In this document: positions 8,301 through 23,300 of the stretch, in pieces
How the letters are laid out: every line of letters begins with the position of its first letter
Numbering within the stretch: the stretch's first letter is position 1
Assembly (NCBI GenBank): GCA_016795465.1
Contig: JAEUHK010000019.1
Span: 1-64,000, forward strand
Length of the DNA: 64,000 nucleotides
Origin: Verrucomicrobiaceae bacterium
GTDB taxonomy: Bacteria > Verrucomicrobiota > Verrucomicrobiia > Verrucomicrobiales > Verrucomicrobiaceae
Reading direction: 5' to 3'
The notes under the pieces: generated by a model
Told to the model about the DNA's origin: nothing
The model's database searches: none
Seen by the model: the letters and a program-made list of their open reading frames with translations, nothing else
Translations under genes and position numbers: made by a program

Positions 8301-11300
8301 TCGATGTGGACGAAAGCGATCCCGATCTGCCCGGCGGCAGCGTCACCGCCGATCCGCAGCGGCTCATCACTCTCACGACCGCGGACAACCTGACGGCGGA
8401 TTTCCCCTTCACCGAGCAGGAACTGCTCTCCAAAGTCGTGAACAAGGCCACCGCGGCGGCCGGGGAAGTGCTGACTTACACGATGAGCACCGCCTATCCG
8501 GACAACGCCGAGCTGATCAATGTGAAGGTGCAGGACCCGATTCCGGCGGGCACCACCTATGTGGCCAGCAGCGCCAACGCGGGCGGCACGCTCTCCGCGG
8601 GCAAGGTCACCTGGAATCTTGGCAGCACGGCGGCGGGCGTGCCCGGCAGCAACAGCGGCACCGGCACGCAGAACGTGACCTTGGGTGCTATGGCGGACTC
8701 GGAAATCTGGAGCAAGGACCCGGCAAAGAATTATGGCAGCACGGCCACCACCTGGACTGGCGGCCTCAATGACGTGGACCATGCGATCTTCCAGTTCGAC
8801 CTTTCCAGCATTCCCGCCGGGGCGATCATCAATTCGGCGCAGCTCAGCCTCCAGCGCAAATCAGGCAAGGGCGGCACGGTGGCGGCTCATCGCCTAACCC
8901 AGAGCTGGAATGAAACGCAGGTCACCTGGAACAACCGCAGCACCGGCGTGGCCTGGACGACGCCCGGGGGCACCTATGCCTCGCCTGCCGACGCCGTCGT
9001 CACGGTGCCAAACACGAACACCCGTTACACTTGGAACATCACCAGCATGACGCAGGCCTGGATCAGCGGCACCCAGCCGAACTACGGCGTGCTGCTGAAG
9101 GAGAACAACGAGACCGTCACCGCCGACAACGAATTCTACACCCGCAACGAGGTGGATTCGACACGTCGCCCGCAGTTGATCATCAACTACACCATCCCGG
9201 CGCTCACCAGCAGCCTCAACATCTCCCGCTCGCTGCTGACCACGGGCGAGCAGGTCACCGTCACCATGACGCTCACCTCAGGCACCAGCCTCACCGGCGT
9301 CACGCCGCCCACGAATCTCACCATCGCGGGCACCAATGGCGTGAGCGCCACCCGCGTGAGCGGCCCCACACCCGCCAGCGCAACCGTCGGCACGGCCGGC
9401 ACCACCTTCACCTGGCTTTACACGACCACCGGCTCGGCCATCGGCACGCTCGGCTTCAGCGGGAATGCCACCAATGGCACCTCCACCTGGCCCACCGCAC
9501 AGTCGCCCAAGGCTATCGTCACTCCCCCGCTGAGCTTCCAGGTTTCGGTGAACAGCCCCAATCCGGGCGTCAATGTGGTCACCAATACTGCCAGCCTCTA
9601 TGAAGGCATCGACCTGCTCGATACGGACACGGCGCTGACCATCCTCACCGGCTGCGTGGGTGATCTGGTGTGGGCAGATGCGAATGCAAACGGCACCCGC
9701 GAAGCCTCCGAGCAAGGTGTCAGCGGCGTGCGTGTCTTTGCGGATGTGGATGGCGACGGCTTCTACGACGCTGGCGAGCCCTTTGCCACCACCGACAGCT
9801 TTGGCGCCTACCGCATCACCGGGCTCAATGCCAATGGTGGAGTCGCCTGGAAGATCACCATCGACCTGACGACGCTGCCCGCGAACTGGGTGACCACCAC
9901 GCCGCCAATGCTTCAGCGCATTCTGGCCACGAATGGCACCCAGATCACCGACGCGGACTTTGGCGTGAACGCCCCGCCGCCCTCCACCGCCACGCTCGGC
10001 GGCTTTGTTTACACGGACGCGGACGAAAATGGCGTGTTCAGCGGAGATGAAACACCCCTGCAAAACGTCACCGTGCGTATTTACCGCGATCTGAACACCA
10101 GCGGCACGCTCGACGCGGGCGATCTGCTGGTGCGCAGCGCCACCACCGGCTCGAACGGCCTCTACCTGTTCGACAGCCTCAGCGCAGGTGCCTACCTCGT
10201 CGATGTCGTTGAGAGCTCGGTGCCTGCCGGCATGGATTTTGTGAGCGGTGGAGCCGCCGTGCGGGCGGCGACGCTTGTCGCGCTGCAAACCCTCACGGAT
10301 GTGAACTACGGCTTCAACCATACCGGCAGCATCGGTGACCTCGTTTACTACGACACGGATGCCGATGGCGTGAAGGATGCCGGCGAGAGCGGCGTGCCGG
10401 ATGTGCGGGTGAGTGTTTATCTCGATGAAAACAACAACAACGAGGTCGATGCGGCGGAATCCGAGATCGGCGTGGCCTTCACGAATGCCAGCGGCATCTA
10501 CACCGTGGGAAATCTGCCCGCGGGCGAGTATGTGGTGCGTGTCGATGAGCAGCATGTGCCGGCTCCGGCGGGCAGTTCGAATGCCGGGCTGTTCAACACC
10601 ATGCTACCGACGAATGGCGAGGAGATCGCCGTGACGCTCACAGCGGGTCAGAGCATCACCACGGCAGATTTTGGCTTTGCCGAGTTGGGCGAGCTGGAAG
10701 GCTTCGTCTTCAATGACGCCAACTACAGCACCGTGCGTGACACGACGGAGGCAGGCATCCCGAACATCAGCGTGAGCCTCAGCGGCACCGTCACTCGCAC
10801 TACAGTGACGAATGCCGCAGGCGAGTACAGTTTCCTCGTGCCCGCCGGCACCTACACGATCACCTTCAACACCAGCGATCCGGACTTCCCCGCTGGCATG
10901 ACGCAGAACACCACGGCGACTACGCTCGACGCGGTGATCCAGGGCGGCTGGGAACTGGCGAACCTCAATTTCGGCCGCGCCTATGCGGGAGCACTCGGCG
11001 GCGCTGTTTTCGCGGATTCGAATGGCAATGGCGGTCGCGATGGGGGTGAAGGCCCGGTGCTCGGAGCCGTGGTGGAGCTGTTTGACTCGACGGGTGTCAC
11101 CTTCCTCGACAGCCGCACCGTCGGTGCGGATGGCCTCTACCGCTTCAGCGGCCTCGCGAACGGCACTTACGTCCTCAAAATCAACAACGCGTCACTGACC
11201 ACCATGGTCGGTGCCACCGTCACGGCTGACCCGCAGGCTCCGCTGGATGGCATCGCCAGCAGCACGATCACGAACGGCTCGCAAAACCTCAATTTGAACT

Positions 11301-14300
11301 TCGGTTACCTAGCCAGCGTCATTCCGCCGGTCAGCGCCATCTGCCCGAGCACTCGCAGTCTCACGCTGGGCTCGCTGTATTCGGTGACCCGCATCGGCAA
11401 GGATGTTCTCGGCGGCCAGGGCTTTAGCCAGGCGCAGTGCATCATGAACATGTCGCCGAACGGCCGCTGGATCACCGGCGTGCGTTTTGGCACCACGACT
11501 CGCGGTTTCGTGATGAACACGCTCACGAATGTGTTCACGGACATCACAAAGGTCACCCCGACCAATCCGTATGCGATGGGCAATGACGTGAGCGATGATG
11601 GAAACGTCGTCGGTCATGAAAAATGGACCAGCGGAGCCAACGCGAACGTCATCGCCTGGTATCACAATCGTGCCGCGGGCACCACGCAGCGCCTGCAGAC
11701 GCCTTTCGATGCCAATCCGAGCATCAGCGCCACGCCCACCGCCATCACCGGTGACAATCTGTATGCCTTTGGCACCGTCGATCCCGATGGTCCGGCAGGT
11801 GCCACGAGCGCACAGGGTGGTTATTGGACGCTGAGCAGCCGCACCTGGACAGTCATCACCGGCCTGCGTGAGGTGCTGGATGCCTCCGAGGATGGCACGG
11901 TGCTGCTGGTGATCAATTCGAGCGGTCAGGGCCAGATCCGCCGCGGCAATGTGCAGGATGGCTGGAGCACCGTGGTGGCCACTTTCACCGGCAGGCTCAA
12001 AGGCGGCAAAGTGAGCCCGAACGGCCGCTACATCGGTTCCGCCGAGACGACGGCCGGTGTGCCAGTTCCGTTCGTTTATGACACGCTGACCAATACGCGG
12101 CAAAACCTGCCTCGTGCCGCCGCGGACACGCTCGGCGGCATCGTCGGAGCCATTGCTGACACGGGTCGCGTGATTGGAACGATTTACAACAGCACCGCCA
12201 GCTTTGCCGTGATGTGGGAGTCACCCGCGGCGAACTACGTCACGATGATGAACGTGCTGCGCAACGACGGTCATGTGGCCACGGACATCAACTACGCCGG
12301 CTGGAATCTCTACAATGGTGGTGACGGCATCTCTGCGGACGGCCTTTCGATTGGTGTGTATGGCAACAACCCGTTTGGCTTCGAGGACAGCCTGCTTTTC
12401 CAAACCCTGCCGCCGACGAGTGAGCGTCTCTGCCTGGGTAATGCCGTGTGGAATGATGTGAACGCCAACGGCCTCAAGGAAGTGGGCGAGTCCGGTGTGA
12501 GCGGCGTGGTGCTGCGTCTTTACAATACGGGCGCGGACGGCGAGATCGGCGGCACCGGCGATGATGCTGACTTTGAAACGATGCCCAGCATCACCACGAC
12601 GAGCGCTGGCAGCTATGTCTTCAGCCCGCTGGCCGATGGCAAATACTACATCACGGCCACACCGACCGGTGCGCTGCCGCTGACCTCCGGTGCGCCGAAC
12701 CTCAACGACGACGGCGTGAACAATGACAACAACGGTCGCCAGCCCGGCGGTGCCGGCACGCTGATCTACAGCCCGGTTTTGACCCTGAAGACCGGAACCG
12801 AGCCCATCGATGATGGTGACACGGATGCGAACACCGAGTTCTCCGTGGACTTCGGCCTCACCACCGGCCTCGCCGTGGGTGATGTGGTGTGGAACGATCT
12901 CGACAACGATGGCCGCTATGACGTCGCAACGGGTGAGCTTGGCGTCGGTGGCGTCCAGGTGGAACTTCTCAATGCCACGACGGGTGCTGTGGTGATGACG
13001 ACGCAGACCGATGACAACGGCGCTTACATCTTCGGCCTCGGAAACGCCTCCGGTAACTATCGCGTGCGCATTCCTTTCCCGCCAGGCAGCACCTCGCTGG
13101 CCTCAGGCATCACGTTCACGCTTGATGACGGCACGGACAATGACAACAACGGCTCGCAGCCCGGGATGAAGGGCACTGCGGTGAGCTCGATCCAGTTTGG
13201 ATTGAATGCCGGCACGGAGCCGGGTACGAGCGGCGGCAGCAGCTACGAGAAGACGATCGACTTTGGTCTGCGTGACTGCCCTTCGATCACCATTTCGCCG
13301 ACGACGCTGCCCGCTGGCATGCAGGACGCGGCCTACTCGCAGACGCTCACGGCCTCCGGCGGCACCGCGCCGTATGTGTGGAGCCTCGCGAATGGTCTGC
13401 TGCCGGATGGCATGAGCCTCAGCAGCGGTGGTGTGCTCAGCGGCACGCCGGTCGAGGTGGGTGTGTTTACCTTCACGGCGCAGGTGGTGGATGCCAAAGG
13501 CTGCGCCGGGATGCAAAACTACACGCTCACCTTGCAGTGCCCGGTGCTCACGCTGAGCCCGACGTCACTGTCGAACGGCACGGTGGGCACGAGCTACTCG
13601 CAGACGCTGAGTGTGACCGGAGGTCGTGCTCCTTATCTTTATGCGGTGACTACGGGCACACTGCCTTCCGGTCTCACACTGACCTCGAATGGCGTGCTGA
13701 GCGGCCTGCCGACCTCGAACGCGGCGACCACCTTCACCATTGGCGTGACGGATTTGAATGGCTGCTCGGCCTCCCGCAGCTACACGGTGACGCCGGTCTG
13801 CCCGACGGTCACGATCACGAATGTGCTGCTCGCCACCGGATTGGCAGGCACGAGCTACTCGCAGACGCTCACCGCCACCGGCGGCACGGCTCCGCGCACC
13901 TTCAGCATCGCCAGCGGCACGCTGCCCGCTGGTTTGACGCTGAATGGCACCACGGGCGTCATCAGTGGCACGCCGACCACAGGCAATGGAGCGGGCGTGA
14001 ACGTCACCTTCCGTGCCACGGATACCTATGGCTGCTCCGGCACGAAGGTGCTGAACGTGAAAATCTGCCCCGTGGTGTCGCTTTCGGCCATCTCGACATC
14101 GATCACCGTCGGCACGGCCTACTCGCAGACGATCAGCGGCTCGAATGGTGTGGCACCGTATGTGTTCGGCATCGCCTCCGGCACACTCCCGGCCGGTCTC
14201 AGCCTGAACACGAGCACCGGCGTGCTTTCCGGCACGCCCACGAGCACGACTAGCCGCACCTTCGCCATCTCCGCCACGGATGCGAATGGCTGCTCCGCCA

Positions 14301-17300
14301 CTCGCAGCTACACGCTGGCTCCGCTTTGCCCGGCGATCACGGTGAACCCCACGTCGCTGGCCAATGGCACGGTGGGCATCGCCTACTCGCAGACGCTCAG
14401 CGGCGCCGGTGGCACGTCGCCTTACACCTTCGCGATCACTTCGGGGACCTTGCCCGCAGGCCTGACATTGACGACGGCAGGTGTGATCGGCGGTACGCCG
14501 ACGACGGCGAACGGCTCCGGCACGCCGGTGACCATCACCGCCACGGACACCTATGGCTGCCAGGCACCGCGTGCTTACACGATCAAGATCTGCCCGCTGA
14601 TCTCACTGCCTGCGATCACCACGACGGGCACTGTCGGCACGGCCTTCTCACAAACCGCCACCGCATCGGGTGGCGTGGCTCCATACACCTATGCGGTGAC
14701 GAGCGGCACGCTGCCTGGCGGCCTCACGCTCAACACAAGCACCGGTGCCATCACCGGCACGCCGAACGTGGAAATCAGCGCCACGATCACTCTGACCGCC
14801 ACGGATGCGAATGGCTGCCCCGGCTCCCGCACCTACACGCTGGCCATGAGCTGCCCGCCGATCACGATCAATCCGGCTTCGCTCTCGAATGGTCTCGTGG
14901 GCACGGCCTACACGAGCACCACATTCACGGCCACGGGCGGCACCGCGCCTTATCAGTTCAGTGTGATCAGCGGCACGCTGCCCGCTGGATTGACGCTGAC
15001 GACCGCCGGAGTGCTCAGCGGCACGCCGACGGCCTCGAATGGGGCCGGCTCGGCCATCACGGTGCAGGCTCTCGATGCCTTCAACTGCCCCGGCACGCGG
15101 GCTTACACGATCAAGATCTGCCCGGTGATCACGCTCCCGGCCATCTCGACCTCGGTCACTGTCGGCACCAGCTACTCGGCGAGCGTGGCGGCCACCGGTG
15201 GTGCGTCTCCGTATGTGTATTCGGTGAGCTCGGGAGTGCTTCCAGCCGGTCTCAGCCTCAACACGGCCACGGGCAGCATCAATGGATCGCCGACGAACAC
15301 GACGAGCCGCACCTTCAGCATCACTGCCACGGATGCGAACGCTTGCTCCACGGTGCGCAGCTACACTCTGACGCCTGTCTGCCCGACGATTACGATCACG
15401 CCTGCCAGCCTCACGCGTGGCACGGTGGGTGTTGCCTACTCGCAGACACTCACGGCGAACGGCGGCACCTCGCCATACACGTTTGCCATCACGGCCGGAA
15501 CGCTGCCCGCTGGACTCACGATGAGCACGGCAGGTGTCATCAGCGGCACGCCGACCGCCGCCGCCTCGCCGGCCACGAGCCTCACGATTCGTGCGACGGA
15601 TAATTTTGGCTGCCAGGGCACGCAGGTGGTCTCGCTCCAAATCTGCCCGGTGATCTCGCTCACCACGCTGAACTCCACGCTGACGGTGAGCACAGCCTAT
15701 TCATCGAGCTCGGCGGCCTCGGGCGGCACCGCGCCTTACACCTACGCGGTGACGAGCGGTGTGCTGCCGAATGGTCTGAGCCTCAACACGACCACCGGAG
15801 CCGTCACCGGCACGCCGACGAGCACGGCGAGCCAGACCTTCACCATCACTGCCACGGATGCGAACGGCTGCACAGGCGCACGCGCCTCCACCCTCACGCC
15901 GAGCTGCCCGGTGATGACCTTGAACCCGGCCACGATGCCGTTTGGCACTGTCGGTGTGGCCTATTCGCAAACGCTCACGACCACCGGCGGCATCACGCCG
16001 TATGTCTATTCGGTGAGCTCCGGCACACTGCCGGCCGGTTTGAGCCTGAACTCGAGCACGGGAGTGCTTTCCGGCACGCCGACGACAGCGAACGGTGCGG
16101 GCGTCTCGATCACTTTCCGTGTGGTCGATAACAACGGCTGCTCCGCCACCCGCGTGATCATCATCCGCATCTGCCCGGTGGTCTCGCTTCCCGCTTTGAC
16201 GGCCACGACGCCAGCCGTGGGCAGCAGCTACAATCAAAGCGTGGCCGCCAGCGGCGGCGTTTCTCCTTACACCTATGCGCTGACCACCGGCACGCTGCCG
16301 GCTGGTTTGACGCTCAACACGACCACCGGTGCCATCACCGGCTCGCCGACGAGTGTGACCTCGCAGACCTTCACGGTGACCGCCACGGATGCGAATGGCT
16401 GCCCAGGCACCCGCAGCTACACGATCACACCGACCTGCCCGGTGATCACGATTTCGCCGACGACACTTCCAGTCGGTCTGGTGGGCTCGTCCTACTCGCA
16501 GACCTTCACCGCGAGCGGCGGCATTGCTCCTTACAGCGCCTGGACGATCACCAGCGGCACGCTGCCGACCGGGTTGACGTTGAATGCGACCACAGGGCTG
16601 CTTTCCGGCACGCCTACGGCCTCCGCCTCGCCCGCCACGCCGCTCGCGGTGCGTGTGACGGATGCGAATGGCTGCACGGGCACGCTGAATGTCTCGCTGC
16701 AGATCTGCCCGGTGCTCACGCTGCAAGCGATCAGCTCCCCAGCAACGATCGGATCGGCCTTCAGTGCTCCGCTGGCTCCTGCGGCAGGGCAGGCACCGTA
16801 TGTCTTCAGCCTCACCGGCGGCACGCTGCCGACTGGTTTGACGCTGAATACCTCCACCGGGGTCATCAGCGGCACGCCGGTGAACACCGCCTCGCAGAGT
16901 TTCACAGTCAATGTGGTCGATGCGAATGGTTGCACGGGTGTTCGCGGCTACACGCTGGCTCCGGTGTGTCCCACGATCACCGTGAATCCGGCCACGCTGG
17001 CGGTTGGCACCGTCGGAACGGCTTACTCGCAGACGGTTTCGGCCAGTGGTGGTTCCTCGCCTTACACTTACACTGTGACGGCCGGCACGCTGCCTGCAGG
17101 TTTGAGCCTCAACAGCACCACGGGCGTCATCAGCGGCACGCCGACGACCGCGAATGGAAGCGGCACCAGCATCACGATCACGGCGACGGACAGCTATGGC
17201 TGCACAGGGACACGCATCTATCCGATCAAGATCTGCCCGGTGGTGAATCTGGCGGCGATCACACTCACCGGCACGGTGGGCACGCCTTACTCGCAGTCCG

Positions 17301-20300
17301 TGACGGCCAGCGGTGGCACCGGCCCCTACACCTATGCGCTCACGACCGGCACACTGCCGGGCGGCCTCACCCTGAACGGCACCACAGGTGCGATCAGCGG
17401 CACGCCGAATGTCGAGATCAGCTCCACGGTCACCATCACCGCCACGGATGCCAACGGCTGCCCGGGCACGCGGAATTACACGCTGGGCATGAGTTGCCCG
17501 CCGATCACCGTCTCCCCCGCGAGCCTCGCGGTCGGCCAGGTGGGCGTGGCTTATCCTTCGACGACCTTTACGGCTGCTGGTGGCAATGGACCGTATCAGT
17601 TCACCATCATCAGCGGCACGCTGCCTGCCGGATTGACGCTGACGACCGCAGGAGTGCTCAGCGGCACGCCGACAGCCTCCAACGGCGCAGGAACAAGCAT
17701 CACCGTGCAGGCTCGTGATGTCTTCAACTGCCTCGGCATCCGCTCTTACAACCTGCGCATCTGTCCGGTGATCACTCTGCCCGGCTTCGTGGCGAATCCG
17801 GTCGTCGGTCAGAGCTACAGTGCCAGTGTGGCGGCCACGGGTGGTGCGTCACCGTATGTTTACTCGATCACCGCGGGCACGCTGCCGGCTGGTTTGAGCC
17901 TGAACACGAGCACTGGAGCCATCAATGGCACCGCCACCTCGCTCATCTCCCAAACCGTGACCATCATGGCCACGGATGCGAATGCCTGCGTGGGCTCACG
18001 CAGCTACACCATCGCGCCAAACTGCCCCACGCTGGCGATTTCTCCGGCGACGATGCCGCAGGCGGTGGTGGGCAGCGCCTACTCGCAGAGTGTCATGGTC
18101 ACCGGTGGCACCGCGCCTTACTCGTGGACGCTGCTTTCCGGCACACTGCCCGCCGGGCTCACGTTGAGCAGCGGCGGTGTCATCAGCGGCACGCCGACGA
18201 CGAAGAACGACACCGGTGTGACCATCACGGTGCGTGTGACCGACCAGTTCGGCTGCCAGGCCAGCGCCGATGTGCTGATGCAGGTCTGCCCGGCGATGTC
18301 GATCACGCCTGCCACGCTGCCAGCACCGGTGGTGGGAACAGCCTACACGCAGGCCATCACCGCCAGCGGCGGCACGGCACCCTATTTCTATGAATGGGTC
18401 AGCGGCACGCTGCCGGCCGGTCTCAGCTATGATCCGGATGCCTCGGTGATCAGCGGCACTGCCACGAACACGACCGGCACCACCTTCACGGTGCGTGCCA
18501 CGGATGCAAATGGCTGCCCGATCACGAAGACATACACCCTCACTCCCGTTTGCCCCACGATCACGGTGAATCCGGCCACGCTGACTCGCGGAACGGTTGG
18601 CACAGCCTATTCGCAAACCTTCACCGCCAGCGGTGGAAACACGCCATACACCTTTGCGGTGACGAGCGGTGCGCTGCCCGCGGGCCTTTCGATGACCAGC
18701 GGAGGTGTGCTGAGCGGCACGCCCACGACGGCGGAGAATGCCAGCTTTACCATCACGGCCACGGACAAGTATGGCTGCACCGGCTCGCGTGCCTACACGC
18801 TGCGCATCTGCCCGGTGATCACGCTCTCGCCGACGACCCTTCCGAATGCGCCGCCGGCCACCGCCTACTCGCAGACCATCACTGCGAGCGGTGGTGTGTC
18901 ACCTTATGCTTACACAGTGAGCAGCGGCACGCTGCCAGCGGGCATCACACTGACCACGGGTGGCATTTTGAGCGGCACGCCGACGGTGGCGGGCGTTTAC
19001 AGCTTCACGATCACCGCCACGGATGCGAATGCCTGCCCCGGCGTGCGCTCCTACACACTGCGTGTCTGCCCGGTGATCGCGATTTCGCCCGCCACGCTCT
19101 CGAACTTCCTCGTCGGCACGAACTACTCGCAGACGCTGACCGCCGCGAATGGCACCGCGCCCTACACCTGGACCCTGCAAAGCGGCTCGCTCCCCGCCGG
19201 GCTGAGCCTGAGCACCGGCGGAGCCATCACTGGCATCGCCACGAACACGGACATCACCACGCCGACGATCCGCGTGACCGATGCAAACGGCTGCTTTGCC
19301 ACCGTGACCTACACAATGGAGCCCGGCTGCCCTGTCATCAGCATCTCGCCCTCCACGGCTCCTACGGCGTATCAAAACGTGGCCTACTCGCAGACCTTCA
19401 CGGCGAGCAATGGCAATGCGCCGTATGTGTTCAGCCTCGTCAGCGGCACCTTGCCGCCCGGTTTGAGCTTCACCAGCGGCGGCGTGCTCAGCGGCACGCC
19501 CACCACGCTCGGCAGCTACAGTTTCACCATCAAGGCCACGGACGTTTATAGCTGCGAGAGCAATAATCTGCCCATCACGATGGCGGTGAAGACCCTTTGT
19601 ATTGGCAACATGGTCTTCGTGGACATCAACAACGACGGCCTGCGCCAGAGCACCGAGAGCGGCGTGCCTGCCCTGCGCATCCAGCTTTGGAAACCGGGTA
19701 ACAATGGCGTGATGGAAAACGGCGGCGGTGATGACGTGCAGCAGGGCTCCGACATGCTGACGGACTCCAACGGCATGTACCTCTTCACAAACCTGCTGCC
19801 GGGAGTCTATTACGTCCGCATTCCCGCCCCGCCGGCCTTCTATCAAGCTGTCAGCACGAATGTCGTGGCTCTCGACAACGGCGTGAACAACGACAACAAC
19901 GGCATCCAGTCCGCCTCGGGTGCTCCGGTGGTCTCGCCGCTCATCACGCTCACACCCGGCGGCGAGCCCGGCACTGGCGTGGATGGCGATGACACGGACT
20001 GCGACAGCACGATCGACTTCGGCTTTGCCAACACCGATCCCTGCTACAGCAACAACCTCATCGACAACCCCAGCTTTGAGTTCCAGGGCCTGCCAAACCT
20101 CACCGGCACCGCCGTGAGCGTGCTCGGCTACAACGGCACGAGCACCAGCTTCGGCACCGGCATCAATGCCTACCGCTGGACCGGTGGCACAAACGGCACC
20201 AGCGGCCTCGGCGAGCCCATTCAGCGTGTGCAGGTGCTCGCCGGCACGAACGGATCAAAGGTCTCATGGGTGGAAAGCCTCAAGAGCCGCCACGGCCGCC

Positions 20301-23300
20301 GCATGCTCTTGCTCGAAGGCACGAACTCCTGCGTGAGCCTGCGCCCCGCAGGTGGTGGTGCGTGGAGCTCCGTGCTGCTTCCAGGCAAAGAATATGAGCT
20401 GAGCGTGTGGGCCGCGAACGCCTCCGCGGCGAATGCGTCGATCCTTTGGGACCTCGGTGCCAATGCGCAGATCATCCAGGTCATCACCGGCCCCACGCCC
20501 GGCTTTTACCAGTATTACTCGGTCACGCAAAACGAGCTCACCGGCACACCGACACCTGCGTTTGGCTCCGCCGACTACAATGGCTGGACGGAAGCCACCG
20601 CAAGCACCAACCAGCCGGTGTGGAAGCAGTACACCTACCGTTTCCGCCTCGCCAGCGGCGCCACAGCCTCGCAGATCGACACGCTGTCATTCGTGCTCTC
20701 CGGCGGCAGCAGCTCCGGCCCTGTGGTGGCGGACTATGTGTATCTCTGCCAGGTCAGCTCCTCGGCCACTCTCACGCTCGGAAACCTCATTTGGAATGAC
20801 TCGAACAAGAACGGCGTGCGTGACACCGGCGCCTACAGCGAGATCGGCGTCTCCGGCGTGACGGTGAATCTTTACTCGACGCTCAATGACACCGCCGGTG
20901 ACGCGGATGACGCGTTCCTGGCCACCACCACGAGCACCTCGACCGGCGCTTACAACTTCACCGGCCTCGCCGCGGGCAAGTATGTCGTGCGTGTCACGCC
21001 TCCGGGAAGCATCCCCGCCACCGGCGGTAATGTCGTCACGCTCGACAACGGCGTGAACAATGACAACAACGGCTCGCAGCCCGGCGGGCCAGGCACCTTC
21101 ATCTACAGCCCGGTCATCACGCTCACCATCGGCGGCGAGCCAGTGAATGATGGTGACACAAACCCGGACACCGAGCTCAGCGTGGACTTCGGCCTCTTCA
21201 CCGGCATCGCGCTGGGCAACCAGCTCTTCGTCGATGCGAACAACGATGGTGTCTGGTCCAGCGGCACGGAGAGCGCCATCGGCTCCGGTGTGGGCGTGGA
21301 ACTGCTCGACGCCTCGAACAACATCGTCACCTCCACCACCACGAACAGCAGCGGTGTTTACGGTTTCACGATCTACACAGCCGGCCAGTATCGTGTGCGC
21401 ATCCCGACGCCGCCGGGCCTTTATCCGCTCGTCTCCGGCCTCGGCGACATCGCGGACAATGGTGAGGACAATGATTCCAATGCCATCCAGAGCGGCGGTG
21501 TGGGCACCGCGGTCATTTCACCGCTGATCACGCTCACCGCCGGTGGCGAGCCGGGCTCCACGGGCCTTACCAACAGCGAAAACACCATCGACTTCGGCTT
21601 CCGCACCTGCCCGACGATCACTCTCTCGCCCGGCACGCTGGGCCTCGCCACGCAGTATGTGGCCTACACGCCGCTCACGCTGAACTCCGCCGGCGGGGCA
21701 GGGGGCTACACCTACTCGATTACAAGCGGCACGCTGCCCTCCGGCATGACCTTGAGCACGGCTGGTGTGCTCAGCGGCACGCCTGGAGCCTCTGCCGCGC
21801 CGGGGAACTATACCTTCACCATTCGCAGCACGGACAGCCTCGGCTGCTCCGGCTCGCAGAACTACACGCTCACCCTCGTGTGTGCCACGGTGGTGGTGAA
21901 TCCGAGCACAGTGCCGCCTGCCACGCAGTTCGCCGCTTACTCGCAGTCCCTTCTCGCCAGTGGTGGCACGGCTCCCTACACCTGGACGGCGGGTCCCACA
22001 CCGCTGACCGGTGCGGTGGCCTGGTGGCCTGGTGAAGGCAGCTCGAGCGAGATGATGCTCGGCAACACAGGTGCGCAGATGAATGGCACCACCTTCGCCG
22101 CGGGCAAAATCGGCTCCGCCTTCCTCTTCGACGGCGTCGATGACTATGTGCAGGTGGCTGACCAGTCCTCGATGCGCCCGACGAACCTCAGCGTGGAAAT
22201 GTGGATCAGGCCCACGAATGGCTCCACGAGCGGAAATCGCGTCATCTTTGCCAAATCGACTGACGTGACCACTCCTGCCAATGGTTACGGCTTTGTGCAA
22301 AACAGCGGCACAAACGTCGTGCGCTTCTATTTGAACGCCAGCAGCTCCACCGCGACCTCCGAGTTCGTCGAGGCCCCGCTCACGATCAGCGCCTGGAGTC
22401 ATGTGGTGGCCACTTATGATCGTGCGAACCTCCGTTTGTATGTGAACGGCACGCAGGTGGCCTCGAAGGCCTTCACCGCCGCCATCTCGCACAGCACCGC
22501 GCCGCTGGTGATGGGCGGCAGCGCCATCGCAGGCTCCAACTGGATCGGTTCCATCGACGAACCGACTCTTTACAGCCGTGCGGTCACCGCCGCGGAGGTG
22601 CTTGGGCGTTACAACATCACCAACACCGGCAACAACGGCGTGCCTGCGGGCATCACGCTGAATCCCACCACCGGCGTCCTGGCCGGCACGCCCACCTCCG
22701 TGCCTGCCGCCTACTCCTTCACTGCCCGGGCGAGCGATGCCTATGGATGCATCGGCGTGCGCAGTTACACGCTCACGGTGAACTGCCCCGGCATCGCCAT
22801 CTCCCCCGCCACGCTTTCCAATGCCACTCAGTATGCGGCCTACACGACGACAAACTTCAGCGCCACCGGCGGCACCGGCCCGTATCTGTGGGACATCACC
22901 ACCGGAGCGCTGCCCACCGGCATGAGCTTCACCACCGCCGGGGTGCTCAGCGGCACGCCGGGCTCCGCACCAGGTGCCTACAGCTTCACGGTGCGTGCCC
23001 GTGATTCGAACAACTGCTTCACCACGCTGCCGATGACGCTCACCGTCGTGTGCCCCACGATCACGCTCACACCGGCCACGCTTGGCAATGCGCAGCAGTT
23101 CCAGGCTTACACACCGGTCTCGCTCGATGGCAGCGGTGGCAGCGCACCTTACACCTTTGCCATCACCAGCGGTTCTCTTCCCGCCGGCATGAGCCTGAGC
23201 AGCGCCGGCGTCATCAGCGGCACGCCCACCGCCGTTCCGGGAAGCTACAACTTCACCGTCCGCGCCACGGATAGTGTGAACTGCTCCGGCACACGTGCTT

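Noticed and set aside
14326-15603. 425-codon alternative plus-strand frame inside Ig array 1
   Set aside because: It is an out-of-frame reading of the repeats, rich in His, Arg and Cys, with the same ~263-nt period as the real frame.
13277-19594. CRISPR-like periodicity
   Set aside because: The regular ~263-nt repeats are in-frame protein domains with variable, coding spacers. Unit length and lack of short identical repeats rule out a CRISPR array, and no cas genes are present.
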